Numbered from the stretch's first letter, positions 1 to 5,250 are shown. The stretch is 6,401 nucleotides of DNA from Gammaproteobacteria bacterium (GCA_003645555.1 QNFN01000115.1:1-6401), one strand, 5' to 3'. Notes: a model not told the origin generated them from the letters alone. Made by a program: numbers and translations.

Positions 1-998
1 GCGATGTCGATGGCCAGGGCCGGGCGCATCGGCAAGCCGGTGTGGCCGAGAGCCACCCGCGACATCATCCCCAGGGTCAGCACACCGACGGCGCCGACAG
101 TGAACGCATGGATCGCCGGCGATGCGGGGAAAATGCCGACTTCCGCCAGGGCGTGCAGCAGGAACCCGGCCACCATCCAGCCGTAGCCGCTGTAGAGCAC
201 GGCGAGGATCGGCACCGCGAAGACTCCGCGTTGATACCAGCCAGCCAGACGCACCGCCTGCAACAGGGCCATGGCCGCCGCCACGGCCGCCAGCAGCGGA
301 CCGCCAATCCCGGCCAGGTGGAGGACGATCAGCAAGGCCATCAGCACCACGCCGCCGATTTCGACCGGGCGGCGGACTGTCGGGCGCGCCCCGGCCACGC
401 CCATCTCGGTGGTGGCAGGCATTATCCGGCCGACGACCAGCAGCATCAGCACCAGTACCAGGTCGAGCATCAACCGGATGCCGGTCGTTGCCGGCACGTC
501 TGTCCAGCCGAGTGCCCGGGCGTGGATCAGTGCGTTGGCGACCGTCATGCCGATAAGCAGTGGTGGCAGCACCAGGTTCATGCGGCTGTTGCCGGCCCGC
601 AGTGGGCCGAGCAGGGCCAGGGCCAGCACTGGCAGAAAGGCGAGGTCGATTGCGGCGATGACGATTCCCGGGACGCCGGGGAGCCAGGGCAGCAGCCGGG
701 CCGCAAACCAGAGTCCAGCCAGGGCCGCCAGCGGGCCACCGCTCAGGGTATCGACACCGGTCCAGTTGCGTACCGCGGTGAGCAGGAAGCCGGCAATCAC
801 CGCGGCCGCGTAGCCGAACAGCATCTCGTGACTGTGCCAGCCGACCAGGTCGTAGTGGGCCGGTGGCGACAACTGGCCCACGGCCAGTGCCAGCCAGGTG
901 CCGAGTAGGATGATCGCAGCCAACCCGGCGAGCAGGAAAAAGGGGCGGAAGCCGAGGGCGAACGGCGCCCAGCGGGGCGTGCTGGTGGTATCAGACAT
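1..998 (-). CDS. nnrS: NnrS family multi-pass membrane protein, 3' end cut off by the window edge
   Basis: Translating the minus strand from the ATG at 998 gives 332 open codons running off the left edge, so the C-terminus is missing (the family is usually about 400 residues). The protein is almost entirely hydrophobic segments, as expected for an inner-membrane protein. Family motifs seen are GFRPFF at residues 16-21, WHSHEMLFGY at 54-63 with the conserved histidines, GRIMP near the middle, and a late stretch ending SRVALGHTG. NnrS proteins are heme- and copper-containing membrane proteins linked to nitric oxide and nitrosative stress tolerance in denitrifiers; the exact reaction is not settled. 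An in-frame stop lies about 13 codons upstream with no other start between, and the next ATG falls inside the conserved core, so 998 is well supported. No Shine-Dalgarno sequence is visible. An FNR/DNR-type box lies 36-49 bases upstream. Confidence 0.9.
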   Translation of the reverse strand, partial: MSDTTSTPRWAPFALGFRPFFLLAGLAAIILLGTWLALAVGQLSPPAHYDLVGWHSHEMLFGYAAAVIAGFLLTAVRNWTGVDTLSGGPLAALAGLWFAARLLPWLPGVPGIVIAAIDLAFLPVLALALLGPLRAGNSRMNLVLPPLLIGMTVANALIHARALGWTDVPATTGIRLMLDLVLVLMLLVVGRIMPATTEMGVAGARPTVRRPVEIGGVVLMALLIVLHLAGIGGPLLAAVAAAMALLQAVRLAGWYQRGVFAVPILAVLYSGYGWMVAGFLLHALAEVGIFPASPAIHAFTVGAVGVLTLGMMSRVALGHTGLPMRPALAIDI

Positions 999-1000
999 GG

Positions 1001-1047
1001 TGTTCGACTCTAGCCGACGGGTGCGAGGGTGCCTTGACCGTCATCAA
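1001..1047 (-). promoter_or_regulatory. FNR/DNR-dependent promoter of nnrS
   Basis: On the minus strand positions 1047-1034 read TTGATGACGGTCAA, a 14-base site matching the FNR box (TTGATnnnnATCAA) at 9 of 10 defined positions and the DNR/NNR variant with GTCAA exactly. A -10-like TAGAGT lies at 1012-1007. The 21 bases between them put the box centre near -40.5 if transcription starts around 1000, the geometry of class II FNR activation. There is no good -35 hexamer, also typical of such promoters. The predicted start leaves a leader of 0 to 3 bases before the ATG. Confidence 0.7.
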
Positions 1048-1066
1048 GCGATGTATGCGTATTCAG

Positions 1067-1552
1067 TCAGCGGGTCGCCCCGGCTTCGGAGTGGGGTCTC
1101 CATGCGGCAGCGAGTTGCTCGGCCTCTCGGACCTGGAACGGAGCGAGCCGCGCACGCAGGTAGTCACGATGGCTGGTGGCTTCGGGGTCATCCTGGCCGG
1201 CGGCAATCAGGGCCCATTTCAGCGCTTCGACCAGGTTCTGTGATGTGCCTTCGCCGTTGTAGTAGAGCACCACGAGGCCGCGCTGTGCGGTGAGCGACCC
1301 CTGCTCGGCGGCGCGGCGCAGCCAGGTGAAGGCGGCAGCCGGGTCGCGCGCTACGCCGTCGCCACGGTAGAGCCGTTCGCCGAGGCGGGCCTGAGCGTCG
1401 GCATCACCGCCCGCGGCGGCTTCGCGCAGCGCTTCTGGTGGGCTGGCCGGGACGGCGGTGGCCAAGACCAGGGCGAGCAGGGCGATGAGACGTGGCAGCC
1501 AGGCGGCCGGGAGCGTCGAGGGCTGGCGGTGATCCTGGACGTGTGGTGACAT
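1067..1552 (-). CDS. Exported Sel1-repeat (TPR-like) protein
   Basis: A 161-residue protein with an N-terminal signal peptide: arginine at 21, hydrophobic core around 22-34 and a likely cleavage after AVPA at residue 36. The mature part has two Sel1-like repeats at about residues 50-85 and 86-119, with the usual pattern of A-x-LG, Y-x-G-x-GV, D-x-x-x-A-x-x-W-x-x-x-A-A. Sel1 repeats are helical hairpins that bind other proteins; no enzymatic residues are seen, and the partner is unknown. A short charged helix follows (about 120-155). The ATG overlaps the efpL stop by one base (TGATG at 1554-1550) and has no ribosome-binding site of its own, so translation is probably coupled to efpL. Function in the periplasm is inferred only. 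Confidence 0.85.
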   Translation of the reverse strand: MSPHVQDHRQPSTLPAAWLPRLIALLALVLATAVPASPPEALREAAAGGDADAQARLGERLYRGDGVARDPAAAFTWLRRAAEQGSLTAQRGLVVLYYNGEGTSQNLVEALKWALIAAGQDDPEATSHRDYLRARLAPFQVREAEQLAAAWRPHSEAGATR

Positions 1553-2115
1553 CAGGCGCGGCCGACGTAGTTGCCGGTCTCGGTGTTGACCCGAACGCGC
1601 ACACCGACCGCCAGGTACTCGGGAACCTGGACGATCAGCCCGGTTGCCAGGGTTGCCGGCTTGCTGCGTGCCGATTGCGAGGCGCCCTTCATTGCTGGCG
1701 AGGCGTCGACGATGTCGAGCTCGATAGTGGTCGGCAGTTGCAGCGCCAGCAGGCGACCGTCGATGACCAGGGCGTAGAGCCCATCGAGGCCATCGACCAG
1801 GTAGGGCAACTGCTCCTCCAGGCTTTCGTTGTCGAGCGTGTGCTGCTCGAAGGTCTCACCGTCCATGAAGGTGCAGCCGTCGGCATCGCGGTAGAGGAGT
1901 TGCACGGCGCGCCGTTCGCAGGCGACGGCAGCGAGGGTTTCGTCACCCTTGAAGCTGGCTTCGAACTTCTGCCGCGTGATCAGGTCGCGGCCACGGACCT
2001 TGTAGAGTGTGTTGCCGCTGCGCGACGACGCGGTCTGCATCTGCACGCCAGTGACGATGACGGTGCGACCGCCGGCATCGAACACCGTGCCGTTTTTCAG
2101 TTCGCTGGCCTTCAA
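1552..2115 (-). CDS. efpL: Elongation factor P-like protein EfpL (YeiP)
   Basis: A 187-residue protein aligning along its whole length with E. coli YeiP/EfpL (190 residues). It has the N-terminal KOW-like domain (about 1-62), a central OB domain and a C-terminal OB domain with the EF-P signature at about 152-171 (KPATLATGLIVQVPEYL). These factors enter the ribosomal E site and relieve stalling at proline-rich and related motifs. The loop tip QTASSRSGN places Arg32 at the position of E. coli EfpL Arg33; EfpL works without the lysine or arginine modification of true EF-P. The start is a TTG at 2115, supported by GGAGG at 2128-2124, eight bases upstream, and by alignment of MKASELKNG with the E. 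coli N-terminus. It lies 60 bases after a zinc-ribbon gene and overlaps the Sel1 gene by one base, so the three probably form an operon. Confidence 0.93.
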   Translation of the reverse strand: MKASELKNGTVFDAGGRTVIVTGVQMQTASSRSGNTLYKVRGRDLITRQKFEASFKGDETLAAVACERRAVQLLYRDADGCTFMDGETFEQHTLDNESLEEQLPYLVDGLDGLYALVIDGRLLALQLPTTIELDIVDASPAMKGASQSARSKPATLATGLIVQVPEYLAVGVRVRVNTETGNYVGRA

Positions 2116-2120
2116 CAGGG

Positions 2121-2143
2121 TTGCCTCCGCGTGGGGGAGGCAA
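2121..2143 (-). promoter_or_regulatory. Hairpin sequestering the efpL ribosome-binding site
   Basis: TTGCCTCC (2121-2128) and GGAGGCAA (2136-2143) form a perfect 8-bp inverted repeat around a 7-base loop. In the minus-strand mRNA the 3' arm contains the GGAGG that serves as the efpL Shine-Dalgarno sequence, and the 5' arm contains its complement CCTCC. The stem would hide the ribosome-binding site. No U-run follows, so it does not look like a terminator. Regulation by folding is inferred. Confidence 0.55.
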
Positions 2144-2175
2144 GCTTAGCCGATCGCCATTATCGTGGGCAGGGG

Positions 2176-2400
2176 TCAGGCCAAGCGCGACTCACCGAAG
2201 CGCATCGGTTGTTCGCTGGCCGGCTCGGGGAAGGTGTAGCTCGCCTGGCAGTGAGCACAGTGCCAACTCGTGGTCAGGGCATCACCGTGCAGAGCCAGGT
2301 GGCGGACCATCGGTCGCTCGACATGGTCGGTGGAGGCACACAGCGGGCAGGCCGGAGCAGGCTTTTCGTCGAGGTCTTCAGGGATGCAATAAGCGACCAT
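2176..2400 (-). CDS. Small zinc-ribbon protein of unknown function
   Basis: A 74-residue protein with two CxxC pairs, Cys18-Cys21 (CPLC) and Cys48-Cys51 (CAHC), 26 residues apart. This is a four-cysteine zinc-ribbon layout. A conserved-looking W-H-C before the second pair and Y-x-F after it also fit small zinc ribbons. No catalytic or membrane part is seen, and I do not recognise a specific family. The ATG at 2400 is preferred because CGGAGG ends five bases upstream (GGAGG at 2410-2406). The frame stays open upstream to a GTG at 2496, which would add 32 residues, but that stretch has lower GC, no ribosome-binding site and overlaps the divergent promoter region. It is the first gene of the probable operon with efpL and the Sel1 gene. 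A role in translation or nucleic-acid binding would be a guess. Confidence 0.7.
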   Translation of the reverse strand: MVAYCIPEDLDEKPAPACPLCASTDHVERPMVRHLALHGDALTTSWHCAHCQASYTFPEPASEQPMRFGESRLA

Positions 2401-2582
2401 CACGACCTCCGAATGCTGGTGTACACGTAGGCTTTTCAGCCATGGCTCGAGTCCAAAGTACTCCCCCATCAATGCACTGACAATAGGTGTGAACACTTAG
2501 TTCCCGCTATTGTTCTGAAGTACAAGTTGCCCTGTATATAGGGTGATGTTACAGAGGTACTTGAGGTCTATTGGAGAAGGTC
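2401..2582. promoter_or_regulatory. Divergent promoter region between the zinc-ribbon gene and dodecin
   Basis: This spacer has lower GC than the coding flanks. It holds a 6-bp inverted repeat, CAATAG (2481-2486) with CTATTG (2507-2512), and a short palindrome GTGTGAACAC (2487-2496) inside its spacer. A TATATA stretch near 2535-2540 could serve as a -10 for dodecin, but no convincing -35 pairs with it. The dodecin Shine-Dalgarno GGAG is at 2573-2576. Promoters in both directions are expected from gene layout rather than from clear hexamers. Confidence 0.4.
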
Positions 2583-2792
2583 ATGACAAACCACGTTTAC
2601 AAGAAAGTCGAATTGGTCGGGTCGTCACCGAAGAGCATCGAGGATGCCATCGAGACGGCGATTACGCGGGCAGCAAAAACGCTCTACAACATTCGCTGGT
2701 TCGAGGTGGTCGAGACTCGTGGCCAGGTTTCCGACGGGCGCGTCGCCCATTACCAGGTGACGTTGCGGGTCGGTTTCACCCTGGACGAATGA
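2583..2792 (+). CDS. Dodecin, flavin-binding protein
   Basis: A 69-residue protein of the usual dodecin length, closely resembling the Mycobacterium tuberculosis type in its layout. The N-terminus ([11 protein letters not shown]) is the first strand, residues 18-36 are the single helix ([19 protein letters not shown]), and strands two and three follow ([11 protein letters not shown] and [15 protein letters not shown]). Dodecins assemble into hollow dodecamers in the cytoplasm that stack flavins (FMN, riboflavin or lumichrome) between tryptophans; Trp39 is the expected stacking residue and Gln58 the expected flavin-contacting glutamine. The role is flavin storage and protection from flavin photochemistry. 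The ATG at 2583 follows GGAG at 2573-2576 with six bases between; a TTG at 2571 in frame is less likely. The next gene starts 52 bases downstream. Confidence 0.95.
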   Translation: MTNHVYKKVELVGSSPKSIEDAIETAITRAAKTLYNIRWFEVVETRGQVSDGRVAHYQVTLRVGFTLDE

Positions 2793-2844
2793 GCGGTGTG
2801 ACAGGCGCCTGCTAAGCTACGCTACCCTTTCGACGGAGCCCACG

Positions 2845-3795
2845 ATGCACGGCGTACTGCTTGATCTCGATACCCTCGGTGAGGACCTCGACCTCGGCAG
2901 TCTCGAGGCCAGCCTTGATCACTGGTCGCTGCATCCGGTCACGGCGCCGGACGATGTTGCGGCGTGCATTGCGGGGGCCGAGGTGGTGGTCAGCAACAAG
3001 GTGATGCTGGATGCCGCAACCATCGCCGCGAGCCCCGCGTTGCGCTTCATCGCCGTGGCTGCGACCGGCACCAACAACGTTGATCTCGATGCGGCCCGCG
3101 CTGCCGGCATCGTGGTCAGCAACGTCACCGCTTACGGCACACCGTCGGTCGCCCAGCACGTCTTCGGCCTGCTGTTGGCACTGACCACGCGCCTCGGTGA
3201 CTACCGGGCGGCGGTTGCTGACGGACGCTGGGCCACGAGCCCGCACTTCTGTCTGCTCGACTACCCGATCCGCGAACTGGCCGGCAAGGTGCTCGGCCTG
3301 GTCGGCTATGGCGAGTTGGGCCGTGGCGTGGTGCGTCTTGCGGAAGCGTTCGATATGGAAGTGCGCATTGCGCAGCGACCGGGCGGCCCGCCCCAGGAGG
3401 ACCGCGTGCCGCTGGCGGAACTGCTGCCGCAGGTCGACGTCCTGACCCTGCACTGCCCGCTGACCGAAGCGACGCGTAACCTGATCGGTGCCGCCGAACT
3501 GGCGGCGATGCGCGACGACGCGGTGCTGATCAATACCGCTCGCGGCGGCATTGTCGACGAGGCGGCGTTGGCGGCGGCACTGCGTGCGGGCACCCTCGGC
3601 GGTGCCGGTTTCGACGTGCTGACGACTGAGCCACCACGCGACGGCAACCCGCTGCTCGATCCCGACATCCCCAACCTGATTGTCACCCCACACATCGCCT
3701 GGGCCGCGCGCGAGTCGCGCCAGCGGCTGATCGACCAGGTGGCCGAGAACATCCAACGTTTTCGCGCCGGCGATCCGCGCAACCGGGTGGCCTGA
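2845..3795 (+). CDS. D-2-hydroxyacid dehydrogenase, glycerate/hydroxypyruvate reductase type
   Basis: A 316-residue cytoplasmic enzyme, full length for the family. A substrate domain (about 1-100 plus the C-terminal end) surrounds a Rossmann domain with GYGELG at 154-159. The catalytic triad is present: Arg233 in NTARGG, Glu262 in TEPP and His283 in TPHIAWAARE. The family reduces 2-keto acids to D-2-hydroxy acids with NAD(P)H; the TPHIAWA segment and overall pattern point to glycerate dehydrogenase/hydroxypyruvate reductase, as in photorespiratory or serine-linked carbon flow, but substrate cannot be fixed from sequence. At the end of the second Rossmann strand the sequence is RIAQRPGG, with Gln177-Arg178 where NAD-specific members carry an acidic residue, hinting at NADPH use. 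The ATG at 2845 has GGAG at 2835-2838, six bases upstream. The 52-base gap to dodecin allows cotranscription or its own promoter. No clear terminator follows. Confidence 0.92.
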   Translation: MHGVLLDLDTLGEDLDLGSLEASLDHWSLHPVTAPDDVAACIAGAEVVVSNKVMLDAATIAASPALRFIAVAATGTNNVDLDAARAAGIVVSNVTAYGTPSVAQHVFGLLLALTTRLGDYRAAVADGRWATSPHFCLLDYPIRELAGKVLGLVGYGELGRGVVRLAEAFDMEVRIAQRPGGPPQEDRVPLAELLPQVDVLTLHCPLTEATRNLIGAAELAAMRDDAVLINTARGGIVDEAALAAALRAGTLGGAGFDVLTTEPPRDGNPLLDPDIPNLIVTPHIAWAARESRQRLIDQVAENIQRFRAGDPRNRVA

Positions 3796-3828
3796 GGCAA
3801 GGCGCCGTTCCCACAAGAAGAGATGATC

Positions 3829-3856
3829 GCAGAAGGTCGTTCCCGGGCCGATGGGC
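3829..3856 (+). repeat. REP-element remnant, copy 1
   Basis: The 3' half CGGGCCGATGGGC (3844-3856) is identical over 13 bases to the copy at 4222-4234. The 5' half is degraded: GCAGAAGG replaces GTAGGAGG and one base of the stem is lost, so the hairpin is weakened. Confidence 0.6.
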
Positions 3857-3875
3857 TCGCCGAATTGGCACGACT

Positions 3876-3920
3876 GGATCGCGGCCTGTACCCAGGGGGC
3901 ATAAAGGGGCCGCTCCTACA
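3876..3920 (-). repeat. REP element, copy 2 (inverted)
   Basis: On the minus strand the element begins with TGTAGGA (3920-3914), then GCGGCC (3913-3908), a 21-base loop, and GGCCGC (3886-3881) followed by GATCC. The 6-bp stem is perfect. GTAG heads followed by an imperfect hairpin are the mark of REP sequences mobilised by RAYT transposases. Its head faces that of copy 3, 14 bases away. Confidence 0.65.
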
Positions 3921-3929
3921 GGGGTAGGG

Positions 3930-3962
3930 TTTTTGTAGGAGACCCGCTCTCGGGCTGATGGG
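3930..3962 (+). repeat. REP element, copy 3
   Basis: TTTTTGTAGGAG (3930-3941) is identical over 12 bases to 4201-4212. A hairpin CCCG-CTCT-CGGG (3943-3954) with a mismatch beneath it follows, then the GATGGG tail (3957-3962). Confidence 0.7.
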
Positions 3963-4036
3963 TGTTTCCTGCGGCACGGCCGGATCGCGGTCAGGGGTCA
4001 GCCATACAGGCATATGACACCTGGTGAAGGTTCTTC

Positions 4037-4095
4037 TGTGGGTCGGACTTCAGTCCGACAATGGCAATGAATGTCGGACTGAAGTCCGACCCACA
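4037..4095. repeat. Large nested palindrome (inverted REP-like pair)
   Basis: Positions 4037-4060 and 4072-4095 are perfect reverse complements over 24 bases, separated by an 11-base loop. Each arm contains an 18-base near-perfect palindrome: GTCGGACT-TC-AGTCCGAC in the left arm (4042-4059) and the matching form with GA at its centre in the right arm. The arms carry TGTGG heads at the outer ends, so the unit reads as two REP-like elements placed tail to tail. It could fold as one long hairpin or as two small ones. Confidence 0.85.
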
Positions 4096-4154
4096 AGATA
4101 ACTGGCCTGGCTTTGCCCCCAGCTGGCCGTAACCGGGATTTTGCCACCCCGGTC

Positions 4155-4205
4155 CATGCATGGAGATATGAATTCTCCTGCATGAGGCAGGAGGAGATGT
4201 TTTTT
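4155..4205 (+). repeat. Two overlapping, mutually exclusive hairpins with a T-run
   Basis: TCTCCTGCATG (4174-4184) can pair upstream with CATGCA-T-GGAGA (4155-4166, one bulged T) or, through CTCCTGC (4175-4181), downstream with GCAGGAG (4187-4193). Six Ts follow at 4200-4205, partly belonging to the next REP copy. The second form resembles a weak terminator for plus-strand transcripts. No gene lies near enough to show regulation. Confidence 0.45.
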
Positions 4206-4234
4206 GTAGGAGGCCCGCCCACGGGCCGATGGGC
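4201..4234 (+). repeat. REP element, copy 4 (best preserved)
   Basis: TTTTT is followed by GTAGGA, a perfect hairpin GGCCCG-CCCA-CGGGCC (4212-4227) and the tail GATGGGC. It shares its head with copy 3 and its second half with copy 1. Confidence 0.75.
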
Positions 4235-4272
4235 ATACTCCCAGGTTCGGCAGGGTCTGGGTGCCGAGAACG

Positions 4273-4300
4273 AAAACGGGCAGCCCGAGGGCTGCCCGTT
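4273..4300 (-). terminator. Rho-independent terminator of fnr
   Basis: AACGGGCAGCCC (4275-4286) and GGGCTGCCCGTT (4289-4300) form a perfect 12-bp inverted repeat with a 2-base centre. On the minus strand it is followed by TTTTCGTTCTC (the TTTT lies at 4276-4273). It begins 30 bases past the fnr stop codon, so it most likely ends the fnr transcript; the plus-strand side is less U-rich. Confidence 0.85.
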
Positions 4301-4330
4301 CGCATTTGGTGTGTAGCGTAAGCCGGCCGG

Positions 4331-5095
4331 TCAGGCCTGCGCCAGTTGCAGGTGAATGCGCGGACTGCCCGCCATCACCTTGAGCCGTTCGAGGTCGCGC
4401 AGCTTGACGTACTTGCGTTGCACCGTGAGCAGGCCGTCGGTATCGAAACGGGTGAACATCCGGCTCACCGTCTCCACCGCCAGGCCAAGGTAGTTGCCAA
4501 TGTCGTTGCGCGACATGCTCAGGTAGAACTCGGTCGACGAGAAGCCGCGCCGCTGGAAGCGGGTGGACAGGCTGAGCAACAAAGCGGCAAGCCGCTCCTC
4601 GGCACTTTTGCGGCTGAGCAGCATGGTCAGGGTCTGGTAGTGGAGGACCTTCTGACTCAGCAGCCGGATCAGCTCGTCCTTGAAGCCGGGCAGGTTCTCG
4701 GTCAGGACGTCGATGCGATCAAACGGGATCTCGCAGATACTGCTGGTCTCAAGCGCTACCGCCGAACCCGGCATGTCCTGGGCGCAGATGCCGGCCAGGC
4801 CGAGCAACTCACCTGGCAGGTGGAAACCGGTGACCTGTTCGCTGCCGTCATCGGAGTTGACGTAGGTCTTGATCGAGCCCGAGCGTACGCAGTAGATCGA
4901 CGAAAACGGATCGCCGGCACGATACAGGTGTTCGCCGCGGGAGACGACGCGACGCTTTTTCACCACGCTGTCGATCAGCGCCATGGTATTGGCGTCAGCA
5001 CCTGGCGGGGTGCAGAGGCCATACATGGAACAGTTGCGGCAGCTGACAGCAGCATCAGAAAGCTTAACCACGTTGCTTTTACCAGACTTGGTCAT
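4331..5095 (-). CDS. fnr: FNR/ANR oxygen-sensing transcription regulator
   Basis: A 254-residue CRP/FNR-family regulator, full length. The N-terminal cysteines Cys19, Cys22 and Cys28 (CRNCSMYGLC) plus Cys121 (ICEIPF) match the four [4Fe-4S] ligands of E. coli FNR (20, 23, 29, 122). The cyclic-nucleotide-like barrel spans about 35-140, the dimer helix about 140-162, and the helix-turn-helix about 193-217, with Glu208, Ser211 and Arg212 in VETVSR at the DNA-reading positions for TTGAT half-sites. FNR loses its cluster in oxygen and dimerises without it to control anaerobic and nitrogen-oxide genes. Tyr153 sits where E. coli has Asp154, the residue that keeps the apo-protein monomeric. The ATG at 5095 has GGGAG (5105-5101) five bases upstream. 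It is divergent from thiS, and a terminator follows 30 bases downstream. Confidence 0.95.
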   Translation of the reverse strand: MTKSGKSNVVKLSDAAVSCRNCSMYGLCTPPGADANTMALIDSVVKKRRVVSRGEHLYRAGDPFSSIYCVRSGSIKTYVNSDDGSEQVTGFHLPGELLGLAGICAQDMPGSAVALETSSICEIPFDRIDVLTENLPGFKDELIRLLSQKVLHYQTLTMLLSRKSAEERLAALLLSLSTRFQRRGFSSTEFYLSMSRNDIGNYLGLAVETVSRMFTRFDTDGLLTVQRKYVKLRDLERLKVMAGSPRIHLQLAQA

Positions 5096-5130
5096 TGGAT
5101 CTCCCGGGAGAATCGCACATGGGCGGGTGG

Positions 5131-5144
5131 TTGCGCTAGGTCAA
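5131..5144. promoter_or_regulatory. Degenerate FNR-like site in the fnr leader
   Basis: The minus strand reads TTGACCTAGCGCAA. The first half matches the TTGAY half-site; the second (CGCAA) keeps only the CAA end. It would sit downstream of the predicted fnr transcription start, a position suited to repression. It is weaker than the nnrS box. Confidence 0.3.
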
Positions 5145-5153
5145 CCCCCGTAA

Positions 5154-5167
5154 CTGACGTACGTCAT
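5154..5167. promoter_or_regulatory. Palindromic FNR-like operator over the fnr start point
   Basis: TGACGTACGTCA (5155-5166) is a perfect 12-base palindrome. Written with its flanks it is CTGAC-GTAC-GTCAT, matching the TTGAY-N4-RTCAA pattern except for the outermost base on each side. It overlaps the last base of the fnr -10 and the predicted start point, so binding should block transcription. Confidence 0.45.
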
Positions 5168-5195
5168 TTTATGCGGACTCTACCTACTATTTCAA
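5166..5195 (-). promoter_or_regulatory. Sigma-70 promoter of fnr
   Basis: On the minus strand TTGAAA (5195-5190) and TAAAAT (5171-5166) are separated by 18 bases; each hexamer matches its consensus at five of six positions. Transcription would start near 5158-5160, giving a leader of about 65 bases. Confidence 0.65.
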
Positions 5196-5244
5196 TCAAG
5201 AATTATCCGACCCTCGTTTTTCCCTGTCTCACGGGTGATTCGGT

Positions 5245-5250
5245 TAGAAT
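5245..5250 (+). promoter_or_regulatory. Possible -10 of the thiS promoter
   Basis: TAGAAT lies 39 bases upstream of the thiS start. No good -35 hexamer is found at the expected distance, so this rests on the -10 alone. No thiamine pyrophosphate riboswitch core is recognisable between the fnr and thiS starts. Confidence 0.35.

Larger units (their letters stand above)
3796..4330. other. Gene-free spacer filled with palindromic repeats
   Basis: No reading frame here has both a plausible start signal and protein-like content; the short frames that exist run straight across repeats. From left to right it holds three REP-type elements (3829-3962), about 70 bases of unremarkable sequence, a large nested palindrome (4037-4095), an unremarkable stretch, two overlapping hairpins (4155-4205), a fourth REP element (4206-4234) and the fnr terminator (4273-4300). 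It lies between the 3' ends of two convergent genes, a favoured location for REP elements. Confidence 0.8.

Noticed and set aside
42..908. Open frame of 288 codons on the plus strand
   Set aside because: It is antisense to nnrS, rich in Gln, His, Arg and Ala without any domain, and has no ribosome-binding site; it is a high-GC shadow.
1492..2430. Open frame of 312 codons on the plus strand
   Set aside because: It lies antisense to the zinc-ribbon gene, efpL and the start of the Sel1 gene, all of which have clear family or motif support.
2400..2496. Longer zinc-ribbon protein starting at the GTG at 2496
   Set aside because: No ribosome-binding site, lower GC, and the strong GGAGG before the ATG at 2400 favours the shorter form; it remains possible.
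2812..3816. Open frame of 334 codons on the minus strand
   Set aside because: It is the shadow of the hydroxyacid dehydrogenase, whose catalytic motifs are unmistakable on the plus strand.
3829..4095. CRISPR array
   Set aside because: The repeats are unevenly spaced, differ in sequence and orientation, and have no spacers of uniform length.
4113..4316. Small open frame of 67 codons on the plus strand
   Set aside because: It is read through hairpins, a REP element and the fnr terminator. Such repeat translations are often annotated as hypothetical proteins but have no coding support.
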